NCBI GenBank assembly: GCA_913020435.1
Contig: CAJVZZ010000007.1
Location: 1-64,000 of the forward strand
DNA length: 64,000 nucleotides
Direction: 5' to 3'
Source of the DNA: an uncultured Flavobacteriales bacterium
Lineage (GTDB): Bacteria > Bacteroidota > Bacteroidia > Flavobacteriales_G > Salibacteraceae
In this document: positions 36,097 to 45,789 of the stretch, in pieces
How positions within the stretch are numbered: the stretch's first letter is position 1
Layout of the letters: the number at the start of each line of letters is the position of its first letter
The notes under the pieces: model-generated
Databases searched by the model: none
What the model saw: only the letters and a program-made list of their open reading frames with translations
What the model was told of the DNA's origin: nothing
Program-made: the position numbers and the translations under genes

Positions 36097-36106
36097 ATCT
36101 AAACCT

Positions 36107-37261
36107 TTATGCTATTACTTGCGCTCGCTTGAGACGTTTACTAATATTTCCCTGAACTACGTAATGATCAATCAATGGCGCCATTACATTCATAAATAAA
36201 ATAGCCATCATAATTCCCTCAGGATAAGCTGGATTGAATACTCGAATCATTATTCCAAGCAAACCGCAAAAGAATCCATATATCCACTTACCCATATTTG
36301 TTTGTGCGGCACTGACTGGGTCAGTTGCCATAAAAACCATTCCGAAGAAAAACCCACCTATTACAAGCTGGTGGTGTGCTGGTATTTCCATATAACTATT
36401 TGCTCCCCACATGTTAAATAGGTAACCCATTACATAACCACCGATTATCATAGAAAGCATTATTCTCCAACTTCCAATTCCAGAGGCAATAAGAATAACT
36501 GCTCCAATTAAACAGGCCAGAACAGAGGTCTCACCAACTGATCCTGGTATAATTCCGATCATGGCGTCCATAAAAGGTGGAATTCCAGCAACTCCTTGAT
36601 CAACAGCATTTCCTAATGCAGTTGCACCAGTATACCCATCAACAGTCTGCATTCCGTCAGTAGCAACCCAAACAGAATTACCTGACATTTTAGTAGGATA
36701 AGCAAAGAATAAAAATGCTCTAGCTGTAAGCGCAGGATTAAGAATATTCATTCCAGTACCGCCAAACACTTCTTTCCCAAAAACAACTGCAAAAGCTGTC
36801 GCTACTGCAACCATCCAAAGAGGAACTTCAACAGGCATAATTAAAGGAATTAACATTCCAGAAACCAAGAACCCTTCTTGGATAGAATGCCCATTTTTAA
36901 TGCAGAATAGAAATTCAACTCCAAGACCAACACCATAAGATACAATGACCAGCGGCATAACCCTAATTGCACCATAAATCACCATATCGATAAATTCAGC
37001 TGACTCTCCTATCGCAAGAAAATGCTGATAACCCACATTATACATTCCGAAAAGCAGACAAGGAACAAGAGCTAGGATTACCGTAACCATCGTTCTTTTT
37101 AAATCTATTCCATCCCTAATGTGTGCACCATTTTCCGTCGCATGACCTGGAACAAATAAAAATGTTTCAAATCCATCAAATACAGGCCAATACTTCTGGA
37201 GCTTTCCACCCTTTTCAAAGTTTGGCTTTACGCTGTCAACTATATTTTTTAAAAACTTCAT
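36107..37261 (-). CDS. nqrB: Na+-translocating NADH:quinone reductase subunit B
   Basis: NqrB is the main membrane subunit, with covalent FMN, riboflavin and the quinone-side sodium path. The 384-residue protein has about ten membrane helices, the FMN motif DGYTGATAL with Thr214 as the attachment site, and the conserved FGKEVFGGTGMNILNPALTARAFLFFAYP segment. It lies 14 bp after nqrA. The motif matches the ApbE consensus (Asp, then Thr-Gly-Ala-Thr), in agreement with apbE at the operon end. Confidence 0.97.
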   Translation of the reverse strand: MKFLKNIVDSVKPNFEKGGKLQKYWPVFDGFETFLFVPGHATENGAHIRDGIDLKRTMVTVILALVPCLLFGMYNVGYQHFLAIGESAEFIDMVIYGAIRVMPLVIVSYGVGLGVEFLFCIKNGHSIQEGFLVSGMLIPLIMPVEVPLWMVAVATAFAVVFGKEVFGGTGMNILNPALTARAFLFFAYPTKMSGNSVWVATDGMQTVDGYTGATALGNAVDQGVAGIPPFMDAMIGIIPGSVGETSVLACLIGAVILIASGIGSWRIMLSMIIGGYVMGYLFNMWGANSYMEIPAHHQLVIGGFFFGMVFMATDPVSAAQTNMGKWIYGFFCGLLGIMIRVFNPAYPEGIMMAILFMNVMAPLIDHYVVQGNISKRLKRAQVIA

Positions 37262-37275
37262 AATCTATACTCCAA

Positions 37276-38613
37276 TTAGCTCAACTCTTTTTTAATTAAA
37301 TCAAGACCATTTCTTACGATCTCTTGAGAATTTATTTTTGAAGTACATCCAAATTCGCAAAGTGCGAAATCCTCAGGTACCACTTCATAAATTCCTAGAT
37401 TTTCCATTTGTTCAATGTCGTTAATTATTATAGACTTCAACAATTGAACGGGGTAAATGTTGAATGGAAAGACCTTCTCATATTGACCTGTCATCACAAA
37501 AGCTCGTTCTTCACCATGAACTCCTGTACCTAGGTTGTACTTTTTATTTGGCATTGCCCACGAAAAGAATGTGTTAGACAAAGAAAATTTATCAAGTCCC
37601 GGAGCAACCCAACCAAAAAACTCTGATTCATGATCTTCACGAATAGCCGTTACTTGGTGATGGTAATATCCCAAATAACCTACTGCTTCAACTTTATCTC
37701 CAGTTAAAACATTACCAGAAATAAATCGAGCACCAGCATTTATGTTGCCTTTAGAGATAGAGACAACTGAACTACCCAAAATCATTGTATAATAGCTTGG
37801 CGATTTAACTTCAGCACCAGTGACCGCTACTACTCTAGTATTCTGAACCTTTCCCGTATTCAAAAAAGCTCCTATAGCAGCTAAGTCTTGAGGGTTGACA
37901 GTCCAAACAACTTCACCTTTGTTTATGGGCTCAATGTGATGAATCTGAACACCGACGTTACCAGCTGGATGCGGTCCGTTGATTGAATGCATTGTACAAT
38001 TATTCAACCCAGCGAAAACGCCTTTATCACTTCGAGTAACAACATTTACAGCGCCAGTTGTCATTTTTGCTAATGCATCAATTCCAGCCTGTAAGTCTAA
38101 CAATCTATCTTTTAAAATGAAGTTGTAATCAGGTGCTAGCGGAGAAGAATCGAAAGCAGAAATAAATATCGTTTTGGCATCTTCACTTGCATCTGCCATA
38201 ACATCAAACGGCCGCTTTTTTATTAGTGGCCATTGGCCTGCTTTCTGAAGAATGTCAATCATTCCTGCTTTATCAGCAGCCTTAACATTAGAGACATTAA
38301 ATTCCTCAAATTTTGTTTCATTATCAGCTAAAACTCGAACTTCTAATATTCTACGCTTTGCACCACGAACAACTTCGGCCACTTCACCAGAAACCGGAGA
38401 AACAAACTTTATGTTATTATTGGCTTTATCATGAAATAATGGAGTTCCTGCCTTAACCTCATCGCCTTCTTTAACTTCTAATTTTGGAATTACTCCATGA
38501 AAATCAGTAGGCTTTAATGCTACAGTAGCTGACTTTATGATACCTAGCTTTTGTTGAGCTATACCTACCAACTTAATATCAACACCTTTACTAATCTTGA
38601 CGTTTTTTGACAT
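37276..38613 (-). CDS. nqrA: Na+-translocating NADH:quinone reductase subunit A
   Basis: NqrA is the cytoplasmic subunit implicated in quinone binding. The 445-residue protein has the family segments LKPTDFHGVIPKLEVKEGDEVKAGTPLF (a biotinyl-like fold), NCTMHSINGPHPAGNVGVQIHHIEPI, HGEERAFVMTGQYEKVFPF and the C-terminal cysteine pair region DFALCEFGCTSK. It is the first gene of the operon, preceded by a good promoter with a 35-nt leader. The presence of the whole pump suggests a sodium-rich habitat. Confidence 0.97.
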   Translation of the reverse strand: MSKNVKISKGVDIKLVGIAQQKLGIIKSATVALKPTDFHGVIPKLEVKEGDEVKAGTPLFHDKANNNIKFVSPVSGEVAEVVRGAKRRILEVRVLADNETKFEEFNVSNVKAADKAGMIDILQKAGQWPLIKKRPFDVMADASEDAKTIFISAFDSSPLAPDYNFILKDRLLDLQAGIDALAKMTTGAVNVVTRSDKGVFAGLNNCTMHSINGPHPAGNVGVQIHHIEPINKGEVVWTVNPQDLAAIGAFLNTGKVQNTRVVAVTGAEVKSPSYYTMILGSSVVSISKGNINAGARFISGNVLTGDKVEAVGYLGYYHHQVTAIREDHESEFFGWVAPGLDKFSLSNTFFSWAMPNKKYNLGTGVHGEERAFVMTGQYEKVFPFNIYPVQLLKSIIINDIEQMENLGIYEVVPEDFALCEFGCTSKINSQEIVRNGLDLIKKELS

Positions 38614-38648
38614 CTATGACTTGTTTATTATAGATCGAAATTTCGCGG

Positions 38649-38677
38649 CAAATTTAACGTATAAATCCGTTGTTCAA
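38649..38677 (-). promoter_or_regulatory. Promoter of the nqr operon
   Basis: On the minus strand TTG (38677-38675), an 18-bp spacer and TAAATTTG (38656-38649) match the Bacteroidota consensus. The box ends 35 nt before the nqrA ATG. Confidence 0.7.
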
Positions 38678-38831
38678 TTTGATTATCAATGAAGGATAAA
38701 TGTATCAAAAAGAAAACAGTACTTAAGCTTTCCATTCCCACCTGTAAAACACCTAAATTCAGTAGATTACGTATTCGTCTATACCTCATAATAGATGCAG
38801 TTTAGAATAGTTCTAAATAAGAATGTGAAGT

Positions 38832-38870
38832 ATAAAAAAAGCCCTCTTCAAATAAATGAAGAAGGCTTAT
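38832..38870 (-). terminator. Terminator of sucC
   Basis: On the minus strand the stem AAGCCTTCTTCA/TGAAGAGGGCTT (one G-T pair) with a 6-nt loop is followed by seven T residues. Confidence 0.88.
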
Positions 38871-38890
38871 TAATTTTGATGTCAATTAGC

Positions 38891-40081
38891 CTAAGCCAAT
38901 ACTGCTTTTACTTTATCAGCTGCTTCTTGAAGTACAATTGCTGATTCTACTTTTAAACCAGAATCATCAATAATCTTCTTTGCTTCTACAGCATTTGTTC
39001 CTTGTAGTCTTACAATAATCGGGACCTCTATATTCCCCATGTTTTTGTAGGCATCTACAACGCCTTGAGCAACTCTATCGCAACGAACGATCCCACCAAA
39101 TATATTCACCAAAATAGCTTTAACATTTGGATCTTTTAAAATCATTTTAAAAGCCTTTTCTACTCTTTCAGCATCTGCGGTACCACCTACGTCTAGAAAG
39201 TTAGCTGGATTTCCACCAGATAATTTAATAATGTCCATAGTAGCCATTGCTAATCCAGCTCCGTTTACCATACAACCAACATTCCCGTCAAGCTTAACGA
39301 AACTTAAACCAGCTTCCATCGCTTCAACCTCTGTTGGGTCTTCTTCATTCAAATCACGCATTGCTGCATAATCTGGATGACGATAAAGTGCGTTATCTTC
39401 AATATCCACTTTTGCATCAACTGCAATAATTTTATTGTCGGAAGTCTTTAATACTGGATTAATCTCAAACATTGCTGAATCAGAACCAACATAAGCCGCA
39501 TACAGTTTTGAAATGAATTTTACCATTTCTTTAAATGCCTTACCACTAAGTCCGAGATTAAAAGCAATTCTCCTTGTTTGAAAACCTTGCAAACCAACTC
39601 TTGGATCGACCTCTTCTTTAAAGATTCTTTCTGGAGTGCTTTCAGCTACTGTTTCAATATCTACACCACCGTCTGGAGAATACATAATAGTATTCCTTCC
39701 TGACTCTCTATTCAAAAGAACAGACATGTAGAATTCTGCTGTTTCGGTTTCCCCTGGGTAATAAACGTCCTCTGCAATCAAAATCTGATTGACAAATTTA
39801 CCTTCAGGACCAGTTTGATGGGTAACAAGCGTCATTCCCAGTATGGCCTCGGAAATCGACCGAACTTCATCTAAAGTTTTAGCCAACTTAACACCGCCGC
39901 CTTTTCCTCGACCACCTGCATGAATCTGAGCTTTTATAACCCACCAGCCAGTGCCTGTTTCTTCCGTTATTTTTTTAGCTACTTCAACAGCTTCGTCAGC
40001 TGTTTTAGCAACAATTCCTCTTTGAATCGCTACTCCGTAGCTATTCAAAATTGACTTTCCTTGAAATTCGTGAATGTTCAT
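38891..40081 (-). CDS. sucC: Succinyl-CoA ligase (ADP/GDP-forming) subunit beta
   Basis: SucC is the nucleotide-binding subunit of the TCA-cycle enzyme that makes ATP or GTP from succinyl-CoA. The 396-residue protein has the ATP-grasp N-terminus MNIHEFQGKSILNSYGV, the KAQIHAGGRGKGGGVKLAK loop, EINPVLKT metal residues and the C-terminal GGIVRCDRVAQGVVDA and VRLQGTNAVEAKKII segments. Length is normal. The alpha subunit gene sucD is not adjacent, as is common in Bacteroidota. A promoter box and terminator make it a single-gene unit. Confidence 0.97.
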   Translation of the reverse strand: MNIHEFQGKSILNSYGVAIQRGIVAKTADEAVEVAKKITEETGTGWWVIKAQIHAGGRGKGGGVKLAKTLDEVRSISEAILGMTLVTHQTGPEGKFVNQILIAEDVYYPGETETAEFYMSVLLNRESGRNTIMYSPDGGVDIETVAESTPERIFKEEVDPRVGLQGFQTRRIAFNLGLSGKAFKEMVKFISKLYAAYVGSDSAMFEINPVLKTSDNKIIAVDAKVDIEDNALYRHPDYAAMRDLNEEDPTEVEAMEAGLSFVKLDGNVGCMVNGAGLAMATMDIIKLSGGNPANFLDVGGTADAERVEKAFKMILKDPNVKAILVNIFGGIVRCDRVAQGVVDAYKNMGNIEVPIIVRLQGTNAVEAKKIIDDSGLKVESAIVLQEAADKVKAVLA

Positions 40082-40106
40082 TTTTTGTCTTTGAAATTTG
40101 GTGCGT

Positions 40107-40133
40107 CAAATGTAAAGTATTGAACTCACTCAA
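40107..40133 (-). promoter_or_regulatory. Promoter of sucC
   Basis: On the minus strand TTG (40133-40131), a 16-bp spacer and TACATTTG (40114-40107) form a good -7 box with a slightly short spacer. The box ends 25 nt before the sucC ATG. Confidence 0.6.
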
Positions 40134-40236
40134 TGATTAGGTGAAATGAGTTTTATAACAGTCTTTTTGAATTCACCAAATCGATCAATGTTCCTTTTAA
40201 AAATTCTATATTTACTCAACTGAAAAATAGATTGTT

Positions 40237-41517
40237 ATGGAAGTTTCTCGGAAAATTTTAAGTATTGTTTGTTTTGTTTGTTCCGCCCTATTTACTGGTG
40301 CTACAGAGAAAACAGATAAGTTTCATATTATTGGACCAACAGATGCCGTTTGTGTTGGTCAAAAAATCAATTTAGAAGCTTCGGGACCAACTCAAGATTA
40401 CGAATACTTCTGGTATCCACGAAACAAAGTCGTGACCCCTTTTCTAAAATCGACCGATTTTTTTCCAGAAGAAACCACTCGATTATTTGTCGTTCGAATT
40501 TCACACACCAACAAAAATAGTTCGGACACTGCACACATTACTATAAGAGTTAATGAAAGCAAGGTTAAAATTTACGGACCAAACTTCGTTTGCTTAGGCT
40601 CTCCAGCTATTCTTGAAATTGCACCAACTTACAGCAACCCTGTTTGGTCAACTCAAGAAAAGAAACACCAAATTGAAATTACAAAACCAGGCATATACTC
40701 AGTTAAAGCCCATGATGGTTGTGTTTTAGTTAAAGGTAACCATTATGTGGATAGTAAAACAAATCCATTGAGTAGAATTATGACAAATCGCAATACAGAC
40801 TTGTGTGATGGTGACCAAATTGAATTACGCTCATTTAGCGCGGTCAACCCTTCATGGTCAAATGGATCTGATTCTAGAAGTGTAATCGTTAAGGAAAAAG
40901 GTAGATACACGTTAAGAAACACAAATGAATGTGGAATTGATAAAGCCGAAATCTCAGTGGAAGTGCATCCTATTCAAGCTGACTTCATACCTTCTGCCAC
41001 TGAGTTAATAGTAAGTGAAAATCTCGGACTATTTAATCATAGTCAATATGCTTCAAGATTCGAATGGTACCAAAATGGACATTTATTTTCTAAAGAAGAA
41101 AATACTGAAATTAGATTTCAAGCTCCAGGAACCTACTCTATCGAATTACATTCCTTTAATGGATTTGGTTGTAAAGATGTAATGGAATATCCAAGTATAG
41201 TTGTCATTAACAAAGACGAGTCATTATCCTCAAACAAACAAGATGTTATATTTCCAAATTCTTTTACACCAAATGGTGATGGCAGAAATGATGTATTTCA
41301 AATTTATACTGGTGACATTAATAATTTAAATGTTTCTATTTATAACCGCTGGGGACAAATAATATTTGAACAGGAGAATACTTCAGAGGTTATTTGGAAT
41401 GGCACAGATATGGCTGGAAACGAATTGGAAGATGGACAGTATGTTATTCGTTACCAATATGAAAATAAATTCGGGCAGCCTATATCTGAAACTGCTCCGA
41501 TCAATTTATTGCGCTAA
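40237..41517 (+). CDS. Secreted protein with T9SS type B (gliding-associated) C-terminal domain
   Basis: The 426-residue protein has an N-terminal signal-like region (SIVCFVCSALFTGATE) and several Ig/PKD-like beta segments with paired cysteines (for example DAVCVGQKINLEASGP and NFVCLGSPAILEI). The C-terminal type B sorting domain has FPNSFTPNGDGRNDVFQIY, VSIYNRWGQIIFEQ and WNGTDMAGNELEDGQYVIRY. It is probably exported by T9SS and displayed on the surface. It is convergent with a methyltransferase gene across 7 bp. The ligand or partner is unknown. Confidence 0.85.
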   Translation: MEVSRKILSIVCFVCSALFTGATEKTDKFHIIGPTDAVCVGQKINLEASGPTQDYEYFWYPRNKVVTPFLKSTDFFPEETTRLFVVRISHTNKNSSDTAHITIRVNESKVKIYGPNFVCLGSPAILEIAPTYSNPVWSTQEKKHQIEITKPGIYSVKAHDGCVLVKGNHYVDSKTNPLSRIMTNRNTDLCDGDQIELRSFSAVNPSWSNGSDSRSVIVKEKGRYTLRNTNECGIDKAEISVEVHPIQADFIPSATELIVSENLGLFNHSQYASRFEWYQNGHLFSKEENTEIRFQAPGTYSIELHSFNGFGCKDVMEYPSIVVINKDESLSSNKQDVIFPNSFTPNGDGRNDVFQIYTGDINNLNVSIYNRWGQIIFEQENTSEVIWNGTDMAGNELEDGQYVIRYQYENKFGQPISETAPINLLR

Positions 41518-41524
41518 CTTATTG

Positions 41525-42313
41525 CTATACCCTTAGCACGAAGTGCTCTTTTTCAATATCTTTTCTAAAAAAAAGTAAACCTTTATAAAAAAGGTCAATA
41601 CTAATTGAAACCTCTTTAGAATTTGAGATCTCTCTCCATGCTTTTTGCATTCCAACGCTCCATTGAACATCATCAACTACAACTACAGTTGAAGGATTAA
41701 AATTTGGCTGTAACATTTTATAGTACTTCATTGTTGCTTCGTAGGTATGGTTTGCATCCATATAAAGGAGATCGATTGGCTCCTTTAAAGTTGTCACGAA
41801 CTTTGGCAATGTTTCATCGATGGGGCCTTCAACCGAGTAAATATTATTCAATTTGAGCTTTTGCCAACCTTTCTCTGCAATTGCAATTAATTCAGGACTT
41901 CCTTCAAAAGTATGCACAAGAGAATTATTACTTGCAGCAGCTAAGTAAGCAGTTGAAACTCCTAAACTGGTACCCAATTCAACAATAGTTTTTGCTTCAA
42001 AATAATTAACCAAACCAAACAACCACTCTGATTGATGTTTTGTAGATAAAGCAGTATTAGCTATATCACTAACTGATCTACTTTTTGTTCTTCTCGAGCC
42101 TGCACCTAAATCTTTCAGATTTACTTCAGACACATCTTCAATTAACTCATCTCTCCACTTCTCAATTTTTTCAAACGCATAAAACGGTGGTTGTTTCCGA
42201 ATAACTTGCTCAACTAGAGAGTATACAAAAGGTGAATGCACCCGATATCGAGTCTTCGAATTCTTAAGATAGTCTATGTATCTAAAAAACATCTGAATCG
42301 AATTATAAGGCAT
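41525..42313 (-). CDS. Class I SAM-dependent methyltransferase
   Basis: The 262-residue protein has a Rossmann methyltransferase fold: motif I is TIVELGTSLGVSTAYLAAA (about residues 110-128) and the acidic residue after it is in HTFEGSPELIAIA. Later segments are IDLLYMDANHTYEATMKYYKML and VVVVDDVQWSVGMQKAWREI. The last two resemble Methyltransf_24-type O-methyltransferases. The substrate cannot be told from the sequence. It follows fabI after a strong terminator, so it probably has its own promoter, which I cannot locate. Confidence 0.85.
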   Translation of the reverse strand: MPYNSIQMFFRYIDYLKNSKTRYRVHSPFVYSLVEQVIRKQPPFYAFEKIEKWRDELIEDVSEVNLKDLGAGSRRTKSRSVSDIANTALSTKHQSEWLFGLVNYFEAKTIVELGTSLGVSTAYLAAASNNSLVHTFEGSPELIAIAEKGWQKLKLNNIYSVEGPIDETLPKFVTTLKEPIDLLYMDANHTYEATMKYYKMLQPNFNPSTVVVVDDVQWSVGMQKAWREISNSKEVSISIDLFYKGLLFFRKDIEKEHFVLRV

Positions 42314-42334
42314 TAGTCTCGTATGTTATTGTCA

Positions 42335-42376
42335 AAAAAGAAAGCCCATTTTCGGAAATTCGAAATAGGGCTTTCT
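42335..42376 (-). terminator. Terminator of fabI
   Basis: On the minus strand a long stem (AGAAAGCCC with GGGCTTTCT, extended by ATTTCG/CGAAAAT) is followed by a T run, 23 bp after the fabI stop. Confidence 0.92.
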
Positions 42377-42398
42377 GTTAAAGTAATATTGATGATAA

Positions 42399-43205
42399 TT
42401 AATCTTTCCCTAACATTTTGGCGGTTATTCCAGTACTAGAAAATCCTCCATCATGCATTAAATTTTGCATTGTCACCATTCTAGTTAAATCTGAAAACAT
42501 TGAAATACAATAGTTCGCGCAATCTTCTGCTGTGGCATTTCCTAGCGGAGACATTTTATCAGCAAAATCAATAAAATCATCAAACCCTTTTACACCTGAA
42601 CCAGCTGTTGTTCTTGTAGGAGATTGACTGATAGTATTTACTCTAACATGCTTAGCTGTACCATAATGATATCCAAAACTTCTTGCAATTGACTCTAACA
42701 TTGATTTAGCCTCAGCCATATCGCTATAATCAGGAAATGTGCGCTGAGCTGCAATGTAAGTTAAAGCCAAAATAGAACTCCATTCGTTCATTGCGTCCAA
42801 CTTCATTGTAGTTTGCATCACTTTGTGAAAAGACAAGGCAGAAACGTCTATCGTTTTCTGAAAAAAATCATAGTTCAAACCTGTATAAGGCTTGCTTTTA
42901 CGAACGTTTGGTGACATTCCAATAGAGTGCAATACGAAATCAAGTTTACCCCCTAGTTTATCCATAGAACCATTTACCAAGTTTTCAAGATCTTCTATAC
43001 TAGTTGCATCTGCTGGAATTATTTCAGCATTACATTTAGCAGCTAAATCATTGATTTTACCCATTCGCATGGCAATCGGAGCATTCGTTAATGTAAAAAT
43101 AGCTCCTTCTTCTGCTGCTCTTTCTGCCACTTTCCAAGCAATTGAATGTTCATCCAATGCGCCGAAAATTATCCCTCTTTTACCCTTTAAAATATCATTT
43201 GCCAT
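42399..43205 (-). CDS. fabI: Enoyl-[acyl-carrier-protein] reductase (NADH) FabI
   Basis: FabI reduces trans-2-enoyl-ACP in the last step of each fatty-acid elongation cycle. The 268-residue short-chain reductase has the FabI-type cofactor motif GIIFGALDEHSIAWKVAE (11-28). The catalytic Tyr160 and Lys167 are separated by six residues in YSDMAEAKS, with Tyr150 also present. SQSPTRTTAGSGVKGFD is also diagnostic. It has its own promoter, inside the 3' end of recN, and a strong terminator. Confidence 0.96.
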   Translation of the reverse strand: MANDILKGKRGIIFGALDEHSIAWKVAERAAEEGAIFTLTNAPIAMRMGKINDLAAKCNAEIIPADATSIEDLENLVNGSMDKLGGKLDFVLHSIGMSPNVRKSKPYTGLNYDFFQKTIDVSALSFHKVMQTTMKLDAMNEWSSILALTYIAAQRTFPDYSDMAEAKSMLESIARSFGYHYGTAKHVRVNTISQSPTRTTAGSGVKGFDDFIDFADKMSPLGNATAEDCANYCISMFSDLTRMVTMQNLMHDGGFSSTGITAKMLGKD

Positions 43206-43227
43206 AATTATCTTTTTTATTGCGCTC

Positions 43228-43255
43228 CAAATTTAAAAATCCATTAGTTATCCAA
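43228..43255 (-). promoter_or_regulatory. Promoter of fabI
   Basis: On the minus strand TTG (43255-43253), a 17-bp spacer and TAAATTTG (43235-43228) lie 22 nt before the fabI ATG. The -33 part overlaps the last codons of recN. Confidence 0.65.
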
Positions 43256-44899
43256 GAGGATTCTAGCATTTTCTTTAGCAACAGTACTTAATTTATCTCC
43301 GCTAAGCATCTTTGCCAGTTCAATTACACGATTATCTCCTTCAAGTAGCTGAATTTTTGTAAGCGTTTTTTCTGAATTGTGATCCTTATAAACCGAAAAG
43401 TGTTGATTGCCTTTTGCTGCAATTTGAGGCAAATGAGTAATCGCCAATACTTGAATCTTACTAGATATTGACTTCATAAGGTCACCCATTTTATTCGCAA
43501 CCTCTCCACTTACGCCTGTATCTATTTCATCAAACACAATAGTCGGCAGTTTTGTTTTGCTCGAAACAATTGCTTTAATAGCTAGCAGGATTCTGGACAG
43601 CTCACCTCCACTTGCAGATTCATGAACTTTTTTGAGTGCAACACCTTTATTAGCAGTGAATACAAAGTCAACTATTTCATTTCCTAGAAATTCTAAGTCG
43701 TTTGTTTTAGTGCACCGAACTTCGAATTTAGCCTCGGGCATTCCTAACTGAATTAAATTACTTATTAGTTCCTTTTCAAATTTTGGGGAACAAGCAATTC
43801 GTAATTCTGAAAGTTCAACTCCAAATTTTTCGAGTTGTCCTTTTTCAACCTCCAACTCGTTCTCTATTGCAGTGACTTTATCATCTCCGCCATGTATTTG
43901 AGCTAATTTTTCTTCTAACTCACCTTTGATGGTAATCAATTCTGCCTCAGTATTAACCTGGTGTTTTTGCAATAATTGATTAATTAAATTAACTCTTTCC
44001 TGAACTATAGAAAGGTTTTCTGGATCTAGTTTTACATCAGATTCAATTCGATTAACCTCATTGGCCAAATCTTGAATCTCCAATTGCATACTGCTAACTC
44101 TAGCTGCAAGAGACTGTAATTCTAAAGTATAAGTACTTAAGGGAGTAATTGTCCTTTCTGCTTGAAATGATTGTTCAGCCATTCCGTTTGTGTCATTTGA
44201 CAGCAATTGACCTAGTGAGAATAAGGTAGATTTAATTTCTTCAGCATGTTCTAGCTTCTTAAGTTGCTCTTCCTTCTCTATTAACTCACCTATCAGAATA
44301 TTTGCTTCTTCAAACTCATTAAATAAGAACTCGAAATAATCTTGTTCTTGCTTTTGCTTAAGGATTTCCGATTGAACGTTAGAAAGTAATTTACTAAGAT
44401 TGCTTACTTTTTCAAACTGACGTTGATAAGCCGTTGTTTTCTCCAAATGACCGCCAAATGCATCAATTATAAATGTACGATAATCTCTTTCTCCTAGCTT
44501 AAGATTCTCATGCTGAACATGTATATCGATAACTTCAGCACCAATCTGATTCAATTGTTTTAGTGTCGCTGGAGTGTCGTTTATAAAGGACCTAGATTTT
44601 CCATTTGGCAATAATTCTCTTCGTAGAATTATCGACTCATTTATATCAAAATCATTCATTTTCAAAAAGGTCTTAACGAATTTTGAGTTAGATTTAAATT
44701 CAGCCTCTAAGACACACTTCTTAGCAGTATCATATAACAAATCAGACTCTGATCGTTTCCCTAAAACCAAAGAAAGAGCTCCAAGAATAATAGATTTCCC
44801 AGCCCCTGTTTGTCCAGTCACTGTAGTAAAACCACTATTGAAGTTGATCTTTATTTGATCAATAAGTGTGAAGTTAGAAATGTACAAGCGATGCAGCAT
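43244..44899 (-). CDS. recN: DNA repair protein RecN
   Basis: RecN is an SMC-like ATPase in double-strand break repair. The 551-residue protein has Walker A GQTGAGKSIILGALSLVLGKR (about 30-50), two coiled-coil arms around residues 160-380, the signature SASGGELSRILLAIKAIV and Walker B PTIVFDEIDTGVSG. The N-terminus MLHRLYISNFTLIDQIKINF is standard. It begins 2 bp after the DUF4835 gene and ends the bamD-rpoZ-coaBC-DUF4835-recN operon. Confidence 0.97.
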   Translation of the reverse strand: MLHRLYISNFTLIDQIKINFNSGFTTVTGQTGAGKSIILGALSLVLGKRSESDLLYDTAKKCVLEAEFKSNSKFVKTFLKMNDFDINESIILRRELLPNGKSRSFINDTPATLKQLNQIGAEVIDIHVQHENLKLGERDYRTFIIDAFGGHLEKTTAYQRQFEKVSNLSKLLSNVQSEILKQKQEQDYFEFLFNEFEEANILIGELIEKEEQLKKLEHAEEIKSTLFSLGQLLSNDTNGMAEQSFQAERTITPLSTYTLELQSLAARVSSMQLEIQDLANEVNRIESDVKLDPENLSIVQERVNLINQLLQKHQVNTEAELITIKGELEEKLAQIHGGDDKVTAIENELEVEKGQLEKFGVELSELRIACSPKFEKELISNLIQLGMPEAKFEVRCTKTNDLEFLGNEIVDFVFTANKGVALKKVHESASGGELSRILLAIKAIVSSKTKLPTIVFDEIDTGVSGEVANKMGDLMKSISSKIQVLAITHLPQIAAKGNQHFSVYKDHNSEKTLTKIQLLEGDNRVIELAKMLSGDKLSTVAKENARILLDN

Positions 44900-44901
44900 C
44901 T

Positions 44902-45789
44902 CTAGAGTATTTTTTGATAATTAATGGTATTGGCAGGATCCACGGTGTTCAGCAAATTGATTATTTTATCTTTTTCAGCTCTTGGAGCATCCTTGTAAAG
45001 TTTAATAATTTCTTTATTCTTAGAATCAAAGAAAACACGCATGTTGAAGGAATTTGGAAAATTACGATGCACTGCTTCCAACTTCATAAGTGCCGAAGTA
45101 ACTGCTGTCCTTCCAGATGTGGCATCCGTTGACATTTGATCAAATCCGTTTCTGTGGTATTCATAGGAACATATTCTAAGATTTCTGTAACGTGGTGTTA
45201 GATGGTTTTCAACTAGCCAATACCTGTTCCTTCGCTCGCTACTGGACCAACCTTCAGAGCCACTGGTTTGAGCGGCTCCAGCTATTTGTTGCGCTTTTTG
45301 AAAGTATTTAGTTCCACCTTCTAATTTATAGGTGTCATAATCATAACCAATAACCATATAAGTGTAAAAAGCCAATACGGAAGTTAGGTTACTTAAAAAG
45401 TTAGATTCTGAATATTCTAAATTAGCAAAACGATCATACTTAAAGGAAAATTTTTGATCCTTAAAACTAAAAATCGTACTGTTATAAGCTGAACCAAAAA
45501 CAGGACGCCTACTTTGCACTTGGATAGTTCCTTTAAAAAAATTCCCGCCTTCTACACTGGTTAACTCAATCAGAACACTAAACTCAATTTTCTCGTTTTC
45601 CTTAAAAACATCACCTGTCCATTTCCTATTATTGATAAACTCATAAACCTGCTGCTTCATGTCTTCGAACATGGTAACATCAACCCCATCAAGACGATTA
45701 AAATTTATCGATACCTCGCACTTCACCTCTTGAGCAAATGTTGCTATGCTCAAAAAGAAAACACTAATCAGTAGAATTATCTTTTTCAT
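44902..45789 (-). CDS. DUF4835 family secreted protein
   Basis: The 295-residue protein has a signal peptide (MKKIILLISVFFLSIATFA) and belongs to DUF4835. Characteristic segments are QEVKCEVSINFNRLDGVD, SRRPVFGSAYNSTIFSFKDQ, LTSVLAFYTYMVIGYDYDTYKLEGGTKYFQKAQ and NRYWLVENHLTPRYRNLR. It has no known function, but it is constantly placed between coaBC and recN in Bacteroidota. Its start overlaps the coaBC end by 26 bp, so translation is coupled. The role in cell-envelope assembly is only a guess from the bamD neighbour. Confidence 0.9.
   Translation of the reverse strand: MKKIILLISVFFLSIATFAQEVKCEVSINFNRLDGVDVTMFEDMKQQVYEFINNRKWTGDVFKENEKIEFSVLIELTSVEGGNFFKGTIQVQSRRPVFGSAYNSTIFSFKDQKFSFKYDRFANLEYSESNFLSNLTSVLAFYTYMVIGYDYDTYKLEGGTKYFQKAQQIAGAAQTSGSEGWSSSERRNRYWLVENHLTPRYRNLRICSYEYHRNGFDQMSTDATSGRTAVTSALMKLEAVHRNFPNSFNMRVFFDSKNKEIIKLYKDAPRAEKDKIINLLNTVDPANTINYQKIL

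Noticed and set aside
38689..38805. A 38-codon open frame between nqrA and sucC
   Set aside because: It has no promoter box at a sensible distance, no recognisable sequence, and lies in an AT-rich spacer. I treat it as chance.
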